Notes: a model not told the origin generated them from the letters alone. Shown: positions 20,351 through 30,727, counted from the first letter of the stretch. The stretch is DNA of 64,000 nt from Flavobacteriaceae bacterium (GCA_002862645.1 PKDQ01000008.1:1-64000), one strand, 5' to 3'. Numbers and translations are program-made.

Positions 20351-21055
20351 AACCATGGTGTGATAGACGTTTTGCACATCGTCGTCTTCCTCTAACTTTT
20401 CAATTAGCTTTTCTACTTCTTCGACTGCCTCGCTAGATAAGGTAGTGGTAGTAGTAGGAATACGCTCAAAGCCTGAAGACAGGATTTCAATTTCACGTTT
20501 TTCCAGTTCTTTTTGAATGGCACCAAAGCTTTCAAAAGGCGCGTAGAGCAATATGCCATCTTCGTCTACAAAAACTTCGTCTACACCAAAGTCAATAAAT
20601 TCCAATTCCAACTCCTCAGCATCTAAACCCTCGATAGGTATGCGGAAATTACAAGTATGGTCAAACATGAATTCTACAGTACCAGAGGTTCCCAAATTGC
20701 CATTACATTTATTAAAGTAGCTACGGACATTGGCCACGGTTCGGTTGTTGTTGTCTGTGGCGGTTTCTACCAATACGGCTATTCCGTGTGGCGCATAGCC
20801 TTCAAATAGAACTTCTTTGTAGTTCTCTGTGCTTTTGTCTGAGGCCCGTTTGATAGCACGCTCAATATTGTCCTTGGGCATGTTGACTGCCTTTGCGTTT
20901 TGAATTACCGCGCGCAGTCGTGAATTGCTCTCTGGATGTGGCCCGCCTTCTTTTACGGCCATGACAATGTCTTTACCAATGCGTGTAAAGGTCTTGGCCA
21001 TAGCTGACCAGCGTTTCATCTTACGTGCTTTGCGAAATTCGAATGCCCTTCCCAT
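20342..21055 (-). CDS. YebC/PmpR family transcriptional/translation regulator
   Basis: MGRAFEFRKARKMKRWSAMAKTFTRIGKDI, PKDNIERAIKRA, GYAPHGIAVLVE. Confidence 0.95.
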   Translation of the reverse strand: MGRAFEFRKARKMKRWSAMAKTFTRIGKDIVMAVKEGGPHPESNSRLRAVIQNAKAVNMPKDNIERAIKRASDKSTENYKEVLFEGYAPHGIAVLVETATDNNNRTVANVRSYFNKCNGNLGTSGTVEFMFDHTCNFRIPIEGLDAEELELEFIDFGVDEVFVDEDGILLYAPFESFGAIQKELEKREIEILSSGFERIPTTTTTLSSEAVEEVEKLIEKLEEDDDVQNVYHTMVLG

Positions 21056-21229
21056 AAATTCGTTTTGGTAAAGATATAAAAGCCAATAGTGTTTGGCAAA
21101 AGAAGGATATTGGTTTTGGCGTAAGATGCATTCTAATCACTAGCGTATGCCACACAAACGCCTTATGTTATAGCATATGCTGGCAAATACAAGAGTAATA
21201 AAGATTAGGGTAATGATATTCCCACCATT

Positions 21230-21328
21230 TCAAAGCACCACCGACCATGATTCGGTTTCATGATCTATCCTTCCTAGCAATAGAGCTAAAACAATGGAAA
21301 TAAGCCATATAATGAAATGCTTCTTCAT
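21230..21328 (-). CDS. putative small single-TM protein (32 aa); frame continues past TGA to 21140
   Basis: ATG overlaps the upstream SDR stop (ATGA). Translation MKKHFIIWLISIVLALLLGRIDHETESWSVVL*, then open in the same frame NGGNIITLIFITLVFASICYNIRRLCGIR* to 21140. Confidence 0.4.
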   Translation of the reverse strand: MKKHFIIWLISIVLALLLGRIDHETESWSVVL

Positions 21329-22158
21329 TGCTTCCCTGGAGTTATCATACCCAAACAGTTTTGTATAACAGCTTCTGAAGTATAGCGCAAATGTTTGGGC
21401 AACAGGTTGTATTTGGGAAGTACCGCTATATATCGGTCAATATTACTGGCATAAACGTGTGTATAACAGGGTTTTTTGGACAGCTTTAATCCATCCACCA
21501 GTTGGGCTATAAACTCATCGTGATGAATCAAATCATCGCTGCCCAAATGAAAAATACCCCACAAATTTCTGTTGATGATATAATGCAATTGTTGGGTTAC
21601 AAAATAAGCTGCCGCAACATTAATGACCGAGTTAGGGAAAATCTCATAAGGGGTTTGGTTTTCGATAGCTGTTTTTAGTGCTAATAAGCGGGGTGCGCCC
21701 GCACCAAAGACCATGGGCAATCGCGCAATTGTCCAACTGAAAGGGGGCAAGCGCATGAGTTTGTTTTCAATTTTAATTTTCCCCTTGCCATAGGCACTCT
21801 CAGAAAAAGATTTGTCGTGCTCATAGCTTGGATAATGCCTAAAACTGTCAAACACATTGGCCGCCGATAAAAAAATCAAACGGGCCTGTTGTTGTACCAC
21901 ATAGTCAATCAGCATATCATGGGCTACAAACTGTCCCGCATCTTCGCCTCGAAGCGCTGAAATGATTAGGTCAGGTTTAATGAATTTTAGTAACTCGGTG
22001 GGGGAGTCTTTTCTAAAATCATACTCAAAATAACGTTTGTTTTTCCCGTAACCCAATTGGTTGCAGTAGGTAGCATAGACATTAAAGTAAGGGTGTAACT
22101 CTTTGTATAAAGCACGCCCCAGAAAACCACTTCCACCAATGATGAGGATGCGTTTCAT
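21325..22158 (-). CDS. sugar nucleotide-binding SDR / dTDP-4-dehydrorhamnose reductase-like protein
   Basis: ILIIGGSGFLGRALYKEL Rossmann motif; YGKGKIKIENKL active-site-like YxxxK. Confidence 0.85.
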   Translation of the reverse strand: MKRILIIGGSGFLGRALYKELHPYFNVYATYCNQLGYGKNKRYFEYDFRKDSPTELLKFIKPDLIISALRGEDAGQFVAHDMLIDYVVQQQARLIFLSAANVFDSFRHYPSYEHDKSFSESAYGKGKIKIENKLMRLPPFSWTIARLPMVFGAGAPRLLALKTAIENQTPYEIFPNSVINVAAAYFVTQQLHYIINRNLWGIFHLGSDDLIHHDEFIAQLVDGLKLSKKPCYTHVYASNIDRYIAVLPKYNLLPKHLRYTSEAVIQNCLGMITPGKQ

Positions 22159-22159
22159 A

Positions 22160-23242
22160 TTAGGTAATAAAAGGAAGACGGCTTATGCGCGCCTTTACAT
22201 TTTTCTCACGTATGCGCACTAAGATTTCTGTACCTATCTTGGCGTATGCCCTGTCTATATATCCCATGCCAATACCCAAATTTAAGGAAGGTGAAGAGGT
22301 CCCAGAAGTAATCTCGCCAATAGTATTTCCATACGTATCAATGAGCGCATAGCCTTGTCGTGGAATGCCACGGTCTATCATGCTCAGGCCAATTCGTATT
22401 TGGGTAGTGCCTACTGCTTTATCTTTTTTAATATGTATGTCACCCACAAAAGATTTATTAAAATCAGTACACCAAGACAACCGCGCTGCTATGGGTGAAA
22501 TACCATCACTCAATTCGTGACCGTACAGGCAGTAACCCATTTCAAGACGCAAGGTATCTCTTGCTGCCAGACCAATAGGTTGGATATTAAGTGTTTCGCC
22601 TTCCTGTAATAAAGCTTCCCAGACTTGTATGGCAGATGCTGTTGGAACGTAAAGTTCTACGCCCCCAGCACCTGTATATCCAGTAGTGGCAACAAATACT
22701 CCTGCATCAGCTGCCACAGAAGTTTTAATGATTGAAAAGTTTTTTTGTTTGGCCGTGTCTACTGTACTGATTCGCTTCATCAATTTGTGTGCTTTAGGAC
22801 CTTGAACGGCCAAAAGGGCATAGGCATCTGATTTGTTTTCCAAGCTGGCCCCAAAGGATTTGTTTTGCAATGAAAGCCAATTCCAATCCTTGGCCAGGTT
22901 ACTGGCGTTTACAACCAATAGATAGCTTTTTTCTGCTAATCGATACACCAATAAGTCATCCACCACACCTCCCTCATTGTTAGGCATATAGGCATATTGG
23001 GCATCGCCTGTAGCAAGTGCTGCAACGTTGTTACTGGTGGTATGTTGCAATAAAGCAAGGGCTGCATCTCCAGACACAATAAATTCTCCCATGTGGGAAA
23101 CATCAAAAACACCCACATGTTCACGTACACATAAATGTTCGGCCTTTACTCCTTTGTAAGAGAGTGGCATCTCAAAGCCAGCAAAAGGGCCCATTTTGGC
23201 GCCCAGTAGGGTGTGCTGTTGATGTAAGGTCAATTGCTTCAT
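22160..23242 (-). CDS. gcvT: glycine cleavage system aminomethyltransferase (T protein)
   Basis: HVGVFDVSHMGEF, ALLAVQGPKA, TGYTGAGGVELY, GLAARDTLRLEMGYCLYGHEL. Confidence 0.97.
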   Translation of the reverse strand: MKQLTLHQQHTLLGAKMGPFAGFEMPLSYKGVKAEHLCVREHVGVFDVSHMGEFIVSGDAALALLQHTTSNNVAALATGDAQYAYMPNNEGGVVDDLLVYRLAEKSYLLVVNASNLAKDWNWLSLQNKSFGASLENKSDAYALLAVQGPKAHKLMKRISTVDTAKQKNFSIIKTSVAADAGVFVATTGYTGAGGVELYVPTASAIQVWEALLQEGETLNIQPIGLAARDTLRLEMGYCLYGHELSDGISPIAARLSWCTDFNKSFVGDIHIKKDKAVGTTQIRIGLSMIDRGIPRQGYALIDTYGNTIGEITSGTSSPSLNLGIGMGYIDRAYAKIGTEILVRIREKNVKARISRLPFIT

Positions 23243-23247
23243 ATCTT

Positions 23248-23255
23248 CAAAAGTA
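23248..23255 (-). promoter_or_regulatory. -7 box TACTTTTG 5 nt upstream of gcvT ATG
   Basis: Exact TAnnTTTG on minus strand. Confidence 0.6.
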
Positions 23256-23261
23256 GCACAG

Positions 23262-23282
23262 TTTTAGCTATTTTAGCTAAAA
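23262..23282. repeat. inverted repeat TTTTAGCTA-TTT-TAGCTAAAA between divergent gcvT and aminopeptidase genes
   Basis: Perfect 9-bp arms, 3-nt spacer. Confidence 0.7.
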
Positions 23283-23290
23283 AGAAGTTT

Positions 23291-24904
23291 ATGTTACGCT
23301 CCATTTTATTCACAATATTTGCCGTTCTTAGTTTGCACGCCCAAGAAGTTCCGAACGATTATCTAACGCCTGTCTTTCACGAAGGACGTCGCCAAGCTGT
23401 TCGTGCCCAAATGCCTCCTAACAGTGTTGCTGTATTTTTTGCTAATCCTGTGCGAAATCGGGCCAATGATGTGGATTTCCACTACCACCAAGATCCTAAT
23501 TTTTATTACCTGACAGGACTTAAAGAACCACATGCTGTACTGTTGATTTACAAAGAGCCTCAAGTTGTGGATGGGGTTGCTATGCATGATGTGTTATTTG
23601 TGCAGGAGCGTGATCCCTTACGAGAGCAATGGGATGGTTATCGTTTGGGTATCACAGGAGCCAAAGAAAAATTAGGCTTCTCCAACGTATTTTTTAACAT
23701 CCAATTTTCGGATTTCAAAACTGATTTTGAACGCTTTGATCAAGTGCTCTTCTTTGATTTTAATAACGATGTTAGAGATGATACTCGCAATGAAGCGGAT
23801 CTCTATTCGTTGATAAACTGCTTTAAAGAAAAGGCGAAGTTCCCAGTAAATTATAATATAGAAAAAGCCTCGCTGTATAGATATATTACCACTTCTGATG
23901 TTAACAGTTCTGCCAATGTTGCACAAGTATTGTCACGATCGCTGCGAACCAATAAAGACTTGGCGCAAGATGAATTGCTTAGCGCTTATCAAACAGCCAT
24001 AAACGAGCGCCAGCGCACTGAGCTGAAACAGCAGATGTCTGCCCAGCTTACCAACCTCGATACCCAAACATTGCCCATGATCATGGACAACTTGCGTGAA
24101 ATTAAATTACCTGAAGAAGTAGCATTACTCAAAAAGGCCATCTATATTTCAGCGGTTGGTCAAGTGGAGGTGATGAAAGCCATGCATTCCGGTATGTCGG
24201 AGCGTGAAATTCAAGGGATACACGAATTTGTATTTAAAAAATATGGAGCGGAGTATGAAGGATACCCCTCTATAGTTGGCGGAGGACACAATGGCTGTGT
24301 TTTACATTATATCACAAATGACAAACCCACAGTTGGAGATGATTTGGTTTTAATGGATTTGGGTGCTGAATACCACAATTATACTGCCGATATTACTCGA
24401 ACTATTCCTGCCAATGGCACTTTTTCAGCAGAACAGCTTGCCATTTATGACATCGTTTATAAGGCACAAGAAGCTGGAATAAAAGCCTCCGTAGTAGGAG
24501 CTAACATGCGTGCGCCTCACTACGCCGCCCTTGAAGTGATTGCTGAAGGACTCATAGCCTTGGGCATTATAGAAAATCGTGAACAAGCACGTACATATTT
24601 CCCACATGGCACCTCACACTATCTAGGATTAGATGTGCACGATGCGGGCACCTATAGCCCTTTCAAACACAATACCTTGATTACTGTTGAGCCAGGAATT
24701 TATATTCCTGAAGATAGCCCTTGTGATTCCAAATGGTGGGAAATAGCCGTCCGCATAGAAGACGATATTTTAATTACGAACGATGGACCTGTAAACCTGT
24801 CTGCTTATGCGCCTCGTACGGCCGAAGGCATTGAGGCCATGATGCAGCAGCCAAGTGTATTGGATGCTTTTGTGTTGCCTGAGTTAGACAGCTTGGGACA
24901 ATAG
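23291..24904 (+). CDS. secreted aminopeptidase P family (Xaa-Pro aminopeptidase) protein
   Basis: Signal peptide from MLRSILFTIFAVLSLHAQ; YYLTGLKEPHAVLLIY, VLMDLGAEYHNYTADITRTIPANG, FPHGTSHYLGLDVHD, TVEPGIYI. Start 23291 preferred over 23234. Confidence 0.93.
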   Translation: MLRSILFTIFAVLSLHAQEVPNDYLTPVFHEGRRQAVRAQMPPNSVAVFFANPVRNRANDVDFHYHQDPNFYYLTGLKEPHAVLLIYKEPQVVDGVAMHDVLFVQERDPLREQWDGYRLGITGAKEKLGFSNVFFNIQFSDFKTDFERFDQVLFFDFNNDVRDDTRNEADLYSLINCFKEKAKFPVNYNIEKASLYRYITTSDVNSSANVAQVLSRSLRTNKDLAQDELLSAYQTAINERQRTELKQQMSAQLTNLDTQTLPMIMDNLREIKLPEEVALLKKAIYISAVGQVEVMKAMHSGMSEREIQGIHEFVFKKYGAEYEGYPSIVGGGHNGCVLHYITNDKPTVGDDLVLMDLGAEYHNYTADITRTIPANGTFSAEQLAIYDIVYKAQEAGIKASVVGANMRAPHYAALEVIAEGLIALGIIENREQARTYFPHGTSHYLGLDVHDAGTYSPFKHNTLITVEPGIYIPEDSPCDSKWWEIAVRIEDDILITNDGPVNLSAYAPRTAEGIEAMMQQPSVLDAFVLPELDSLGQ

Positions 24905-26191
24905 GTATTCCTTGAACGCTTCGTAGCCACTCAAAGACGTTTTTTCTGGCGTTTTATCTAGAATATGCTGAATCTGTGTTGGTATATCTAGGGTTAGGCC
25001 TAGTGTTTCTTCTACAGTAACACGAAATTTAATAGGGTGTGCTGTTTCTAAAAATATGCCGTAATGGTCTGGGTTATTTTCCAAAAAGCGCTGTAACCCC
25101 AAATAGCCAACGGCTCCATGTGGATCGGCAACATAGTTGTACTTTTGATGTAGCTCCGCAAGAGCTAGTTTTGTTTCGGCATCATTATAAGCATAAGATA
25201 AGAAGTCTTGCTTTAATACATCAAAGTCATTTTCATATAGAGACTGAATACGGATAAAATTAGATGGATTTCCTACATCCATGGCATTGGAAATGGTTTG
25301 CTTTGATGGGTTGGGTTGGTAGTCTTGTGTTTCTAAATAGCGGGGTACGGTATCGTTGATGTTGGTACTCGCTATAAAATAGCTGATAGGCAAACCAAGT
25401 CTTTTTGCTACGATGCCTGCACAGATGTTTCCAAAGTTGCCACTTGGCACAGAGAAAGCCAGTTTTTTATCTACGCCCATGCGTTGAAACTGTTGATAGG
25501 CAAAGAAAAAGTACAGGGATTGTGGTAACCACCGGGCTACATTAATTGAATTGGCAGAAGTCAGATTTAATTTTCCTTTCAATTCTTCATCTATAAAAGC
25601 AGACTTGACCATCTCTTGGCAGTCGTCAAAAACACCATCAATTTCTACGGCCTTTATGTTTTTGCCATTGGTAGTGAGTTGCAGTTCTTGGATGTGACTG
25701 ACCTTTCCCTTGGGATAAAGGATAATAACTTCAGTACCTTCAATACCCAAAAAGCCAGAAGCAACTGCGCCACCAGTATCACCAGATGTAGCTACCAATA
25801 CGGTGACTTTCTTGGGACTTTGTTCATTAAAATAACCAATACAGCGCGCCATAAAACGAGCGCCAACGTCTTTAAAAGCCATGGTTGGTCCGTGGAAAAG
25901 CTCTAGAGTAGCCGTATTGTCGTTGATTTTATTGACTGGAAAGTCAAAGCAAAGGGTATCGGCAACAATTTTCTCCAAGCGTCCTTTAGAAATTGTGCCT
26001 CCTACAAAAGGACGCATGACTTCAATACCAATCTCTACCATAGACTTATTGGTGATGTCTGCAAGAAAGGATGCATCTAATCTTGGTGTTTTTTCAGGAA
26101 AATATAAGCCTCTGTCTGGAGCAAGTCCCCGGATTACCGCTTCTGAAAAACTGGCGGTGTTGCTGTTGTCGGTTAGGCTGTAGTATTTCAT
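24884..26191 (-). CDS. thrC: threonine synthase
   Basis: FHGPTMAFKDVGARFMAR (PLP Lys), VATSGDTGGAVASGF, PSGNFGNICAG. Confidence 0.97.
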   Translation of the reverse strand: MKYYSLTDNSNTASFSEAVIRGLAPDRGLYFPEKTPRLDASFLADITNKSMVEIGIEVMRPFVGGTISKGRLEKIVADTLCFDFPVNKINDNTATLELFHGPTMAFKDVGARFMARCIGYFNEQSPKKVTVLVATSGDTGGAVASGFLGIEGTEVIILYPKGKVSHIQELQLTTNGKNIKAVEIDGVFDDCQEMVKSAFIDEELKGKLNLTSANSINVARWLPQSLYFFFAYQQFQRMGVDKKLAFSVPSGNFGNICAGIVAKRLGLPISYFIASTNINDTVPRYLETQDYQPNPSKQTISNAMDVGNPSNFIRIQSLYENDFDVLKQDFLSYAYNDAETKLALAELHQKYNYVADPHGAVGYLGLQRFLENNPDHYGIFLETAHPIKFRVTVEETLGLTLDIPTQIQHILDKTPEKTSLSGYEAFKEYLLSQAV

Positions 26192-27153
26192 CTGAGATCT
26201 TCTATAAAGCTTACGCCTGTTTTTTTGATAGGACTGATGTGAATGTCAAACGGAATAGTTGTTTTTTCAAAAACAGATTGCATGGCTTGTGCAACCTTAC
26301 TGGCGGTGCTCATGCCTCTAGATAAGGCGAAAACAGAAGGACCAGAACCTGAAATACCTGAGCCCAATGCTCCAGCTGCTTCGCAAGCTACTTTCAATTC
26401 GCTGAAATAGGGGATAAGGATTGACCTTGCGGGCTCAACTATGCCGTCAACCAAAGACCTGCTCAACAAGTCGTAATCTTCTTCGTATAAACTAGAGACC
26501 AGCGCACCAACATTTCCCCATTGACTGATGGCTTTTTCAAGCGTTACACGTTTTTTGAGTACGGCACGCGCATCAGCTGTTTTTACTTCAATTTTTGGAT
26601 GTATCACAGTGGCCACAAGCTCTAGTGGTGTGGGTAATGCGCAGATGTCCAATGGATTGGTATCGCGGACTAGTGTAAATCCTCCAAGGAGTGCTGGCGC
26701 TACGTTGTCGGCATGGGCACTTCCACAAGCCAAACGCTCTCCTTCCATAGCAAAAGGAATTAATTCTTTAGTTGAAAATGGATTGCCAAGCAAATAATTC
26801 ATACCTGCTACTGTACCTGCAGCACTGGCAGCAGAGCTTCCGATGCCACTTCCTGGCTTTATGTTTTTTACAATTCTGATTTCAAACCCCAGTTGCGGAT
26901 TATAGGCTTCAAGCATAGCCAGGCCGGCAACTCCTGCTACATTATTCTCAGCCTCCAGAGGTAAATCTTGCCTTTCGATAGAAGTGATGTCTATGCCCGA
27001 TTTTTCACTTCGGCGTATTTCCATAATGTCTCCTATATTTTGGAGACAGAGCCCCAAAACATCAAAGCCACACGAAATATTGGCTATACTCGCTGGCGCA
27101 AATAATTTAACGCCTTTTATATCAACTTTTTCCAATTCTAATGATATCTGCAA
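26188..27153 (-). CDS. thrB: homoserine kinase
   Basis: GHMP motif PGSGIGSSAASAAGTVAGMN; ASIANISCGFDVLG; overlaps thrA and thrC ORFs. Confidence 0.95.
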   Translation of the reverse strand: MQISLELEKVDIKGVKLFAPASIANISCGFDVLGLCLQNIGDIMEIRRSEKSGIDITSIERQDLPLEAENNVAGVAGLAMLEAYNPQLGFEIRIVKNIKPGSGIGSSAASAAGTVAGMNYLLGNPFSTKELIPFAMEGERLACGSAHADNVAPALLGGFTLVRDTNPLDICALPTPLELVATVIHPKIEVKTADARAVLKKRVTLEKAISQWGNVGALVSSLYEEDYDLLSRSLVDGIVEPARSILIPYFSELKVACEAAGALGSGISGSGPSVFALSRGMSTASKVAQAMQSVFEKTTIPFDIHISPIKKTGVSFIEDLR

Positions 27154-29560
27154 ATATTCCAGAAGCGGTTACAGCAGCACCTGCACCTGCACCTTTAACA
27201 ATAAGGGGTTGTTGTGCATACCTATCTGTATAGAACAACACGATGTTGTCGCTGCCCTCAAGGTTATAAAAATCATGCCCTTGCGGGATGTGTTTTAAGC
27301 CTACAGTTGCTTTGCCGTCTTCAAATGTAGCAACGTACTTAAGACATGCATTTTCAGTTGCTGCAGTCTGGAAAAGGGCATCAAAATGTGTTTTGTGCGC
27401 ATCCAAACTTGCTAAAAAGGCTTCGATGCTAGTGGTGTCTAAACACGACTGCGGTAAAAAGGATTTGTTCTCAATGTCGGTAAGCTCCATTTCAAACCCA
27501 CTTTCTCTTGCTAAAATCAATATTTTTCTTGCCACATCAATGCCACTTAAATCAATTTTAGGATCTGGTTCAGTATAGCCTTCTTGCATGGCCTGCTCCA
27601 CAACTTCACGGAATGATGTATTTTCATTGAATGAATTGAAAACAAAATTTAAGCTTCCCGATAACACGGCCTGAATGCTGTGCACTTGATCGCCAGATGC
27701 AATCAGGTGGTTGAGTGTATCAATAATAGGCAAACCAGCACCTACATTGGTTTCGTACAAGAAAGGTGCGTTGTACTTACGCGACAATTTTTTAAGGTTT
27801 TGGTAATTGGCCAATTCATCGGCACAAGCAATCTTATTGCAAGTCACAACACCAATGTTATTTTTTAAATACTGCGCATAGGTACCGGCAATAATTGGAT
27901 TTGCCGTATTGTCTACAAATATGGCATTGCGCATGTTCAGTGCCTTAGTTTTTTCGAAAAACAATTCCTTGTCTGCCTTTTCGCCTGCATTAAGCATTTC
28001 CCTCCAATTGTCTAAGTCAATACCTGTTGCATCAAAAACCACTTTACGGGAATTGGAAATACCAATGACACTCAAATTGAGTTTGAAATGCTCTTTTAGA
28101 AAATCGCGCTGTTGGTGTACTTGCTCTAAAAACTTACTTCCCACGTTGCCAATTCCAGTGACAAATAGATGTATTTTTTTAATTTGAGTTTCAAAGAATG
28201 CCTCATGCAGTGTGTTTAAGGCTTTCTTGATGTCTTTGCTGTCTATGACTGCTGTGATGTTTTTTTCTGAAGCCCCTTGTGCAATGGCCTTGACATTCAC
28301 ATTGTTGTTGCCCAACGCACGGAACATCCGTCCACTGATCCCTTGGTGATTTTTCATGTTTTCACCAACAAGTGCAATGATGGACAATTCTTTTTCAACG
28401 CGAATAGGATTAATTTTTTTGGTTTCTATGTCGAGTGCAAAGGCTTCGTCAATGGTTTCTTGTGCAAAATCAGCTTCCGTAGCATCAATACCCAAACAAA
28501 TAGAGTGCTCTGAAGATGCTTGTGTAATCATCACCACATTTATGTGATGTTGTGCTAGAATTGTTAGTAGTTTTTGCGAATAGCCTGGAACTCCAATCAT
28601 GCCACTTCCTTCAAGGGTGAGTAGTGCAATATCATTGATGTGACTGATTCCTCTTACCACTGTCTCTGCTTCAGTAGTATTGGTGATTAGAGTACCAGCG
28701 TCACTAGGTTTAAAAGTATTTTTGATGTAAACCGGAATGTTTTTTTCAATAATGGGTTGAAGGGTAGGTGGGTAGATAACCTTGGCACCAAAGTGCGAAA
28801 GCTCCATAGCTTCTTGATACGAAATCTCAGGAATGGATTTGGCTTGCTTCACCAAGGCGGGGTGAGCAGTGTACATACCGCTTACGTCTGTCCAGATTTC
28901 TAAAAATTCAGCCTCAAGCGCACAAGCCGTTATGGATGCGGTAAGGTCAGAACCGCCACGTCCAAGTGTTGTTACAATACCTTCTGCATTTTTGGAAACA
29001 AAACCAGGTAGCACAACTACTTGATGTTTGTTGCTTTTGAAAAATGCACGTAGGTTAGCATTGGTTTTTTTATAATCTACAAGAGTTCTCCCTAGAGATT
29101 GAAAGGTTACAATAAGATCTTGTGCATTCTTCGCAATTGCATCAATGCCTTTTACTTTTGCCGCTTCTGCTATTATTTTGTGTGAGAGGATTTCACCAAA
29201 ACTCAGCAGGGTGTCTAATGTTTTAGGAGAAAGTTCACGTATCATGTACGTGCCTTCAAGGATAGTTTCGAGTTTGTTAATGATTTGTTTGGTTGCACTA
29301 AGAATAACACTTCTTTTAGAAACAGGAATAAGGGCTTGAACCATGTGTACATGGCGCTCTTCAACCCGTTTTAATCGATCTGCATAGGAGTCATCACCAT
29401 TGGCGGCCAATTTACCCAAGGCATGCAGTTCGTCTGTGATTCCGCCTAAGGCTGAAACCACAACTGCCATGGGTTTCTTTTGTGCTGATAAAACAGCAAG
29501 AACCTGTTCAACTTCGTTTGCTCCAGCTACTGAAGTTCCACCAAACTTTAAAACTATCAT
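27122..29560 (-). CDS. thrA: bifunctional aspartate kinase / homoserine dehydrogenase
   Basis: KFGGTSVA, ACT domains, GIGNVGSKFLEQ, GSLNFVFNSF, YTEPDPKIDLSGIDVARK. Confidence 0.97.
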   Translation of the reverse strand: MIVLKFGGTSVAGANEVEQVLAVLSAQKKPMAVVVSALGGITDELHALGKLAANGDDSYADRLKRVEERHVHMVQALIPVSKRSVILSATKQIINKLETILEGTYMIRELSPKTLDTLLSFGEILSHKIIAEAAKVKGIDAIAKNAQDLIVTFQSLGRTLVDYKKTNANLRAFFKSNKHQVVVLPGFVSKNAEGIVTTLGRGGSDLTASITACALEAEFLEIWTDVSGMYTAHPALVKQAKSIPEISYQEAMELSHFGAKVIYPPTLQPIIEKNIPVYIKNTFKPSDAGTLITNTTEAETVVRGISHINDIALLTLEGSGMIGVPGYSQKLLTILAQHHINVVMITQASSEHSICLGIDATEADFAQETIDEAFALDIETKKINPIRVEKELSIIALVGENMKNHQGISGRMFRALGNNNVNVKAIAQGASEKNITAVIDSKDIKKALNTLHEAFFETQIKKIHLFVTGIGNVGSKFLEQVHQQRDFLKEHFKLNLSVIGISNSRKVVFDATGIDLDNWREMLNAGEKADKELFFEKTKALNMRNAIFVDNTANPIIAGTYAQYLKNNIGVVTCNKIACADELANYQNLKKLSRKYNAPFLYETNVGAGLPIIDTLNHLIASGDQVHSIQAVLSGSLNFVFNSFNENTSFREVVEQAMQEGYTEPDPKIDLSGIDVARKILILARESGFEMELTDIENKSFLPQSCLDTTSIEAFLASLDAHKTHFDALFQTAATENACLKYVATFEDGKATVGLKHIPQGHDFYNLEGSDNIVLFYTDRYAQQPLIVKGAGAGAAVTASGIFADIIRIGKS

Positions 29561-29584
29561 TTACAAATGTTAAAAAAAACGATA

Positions 29585-29592
29585 CAAAAGTA
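29585..29592 (-). promoter_or_regulatory. -7 box TACTTTTG upstream of thrA
   Basis: Exact TAnnTTTG on minus strand, 24 nt upstream of the thrA ATG. Confidence 0.5.
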
Positions 29593-29727
29593 ACCGTTTT
29601 ATCTCCAAAATAATGCGCTGAACATTATTTTTGTTATTATTTGATTACAATACATGTATTATGCGTATTATATTTTGTTAATTGTAAAGTTTAAGAAGGC
29701 ATTATTTTCACTAATTTTATTTAAAAA

Positions 29728-30726
29728 TTGAGCATCATTAAAACGCCCACTACTTCTGCATCTCTAACCGCAAGGGGATTTGTAGACGCGCCTATTCCGA
29801 AAAGCATTTCTTTGATTGAAGAAATCAAGCGATTGAAAGCAGCAAAGAATGCCGTGCTTTTAGCACACTATTATCAAGAATATGCCATTCAGGATTTGGC
29901 GGATTATCTTGGTGATAGTCTCTATTTGGCGAAAGCAGCAGCCGAAGTATCCTCCAAAATTATTATTTTTGCAGGTGTGCATTTCATGGCTGAAACCGCT
30001 AAAATTATCAATCCTACTAAAAAAGTTTTATTGCCTGATCTAAATGCGGGTTGTTCGTTGGCAGATTCTTGCCCACCCGATGCATTTGCCGCTTTTAGGG
30101 CCAAGCATCCCGAGGCTATAGTTGTTACTTACATCAACTGCTCTGCAGAAATCAAAGCTTTAAGCGATATTGTTTGTACATCTAGTAATGCTGTTCGTAT
30201 TATTGAAAGCATCCCTAAAGACCAGCCTATTATTTTTGCGCCTGATAAAAATTTAGGGCGCTACCTCGTCAAGCAAACGGGTCGTGATATGATTCTCTGG
30301 GATGGTTCGTGCATTGTACACGAAGCCTTTTCATTTGATAAAATTGTTGCGTTGGCCCAGCAGCATCCCAAGGCAAAATTTATTGCACATCCCGAAAGTG
30401 AATCACAAGTGTTATCTATTGCGCACTACGTTGGCAGTACTTCTGGGCTGCTTAATTTTGTCCAAAACGACAATGCAGCTGCATATATTGTTGCAACAGA
30501 AGCCGGGATTTTACACGAAATGAAGAAACGTGCCCCGCAAAAAACGTTTATCCCAGCACCTGTTTCGGATGATACCTGTGCTTGTAGCGAATGTGCTTTT
30601 ATGAAGCTTAATACTATCGAAAAACTTTATTTGTGTCTAAAGCATGAGTTACCCGAAATTAATCTTGAACCTTCTTTAATGGCTGCTGCAAAAGCACCCA
30701 TTGATAGGATGCTAGCTTTGTCATAG
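29728..30726 (+). CDS. nadA: quinolinate synthase NadA
   Basis: [48 protein letters not shown] Fe-S Cys; TTG start as given. Confidence 0.95.
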   Translation: MSIIKTPTTSASLTARGFVDAPIPKSISLIEEIKRLKAAKNAVLLAHYYQEYAIQDLADYLGDSLYLAKAAAEVSSKIIIFAGVHFMAETAKIINPTKKVLLPDLNAGCSLADSCPPDAFAAFRAKHPEAIVVTYINCSAEIKALSDIVCTSSNAVRIIESIPKDQPIIFAPDKNLGRYLVKQTGRDMILWDGSCIVHEAFSFDKIVALAQQHPKAKFIAHPESESQVLSIAHYVGSTSGLLNFVQNDNAAAYIVATEAGILHEMKKRAPQKTFIPAPVSDDTCACSECAFMKLNTIEKLYLCLKHELPEINLEPSLMAAAKAPIDRMLALS

Positions 30727-30727
30727 T

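Noticed and set aside
21230-21232. Selenocysteine or UGA recoding at the in-frame TGA of the small ORF
   Set aside because: No SECIS-like stem-loop was identified and no selenoprotein family fits; nonsense mutation or true short stop is more likely, so only the ORF itself is reported.
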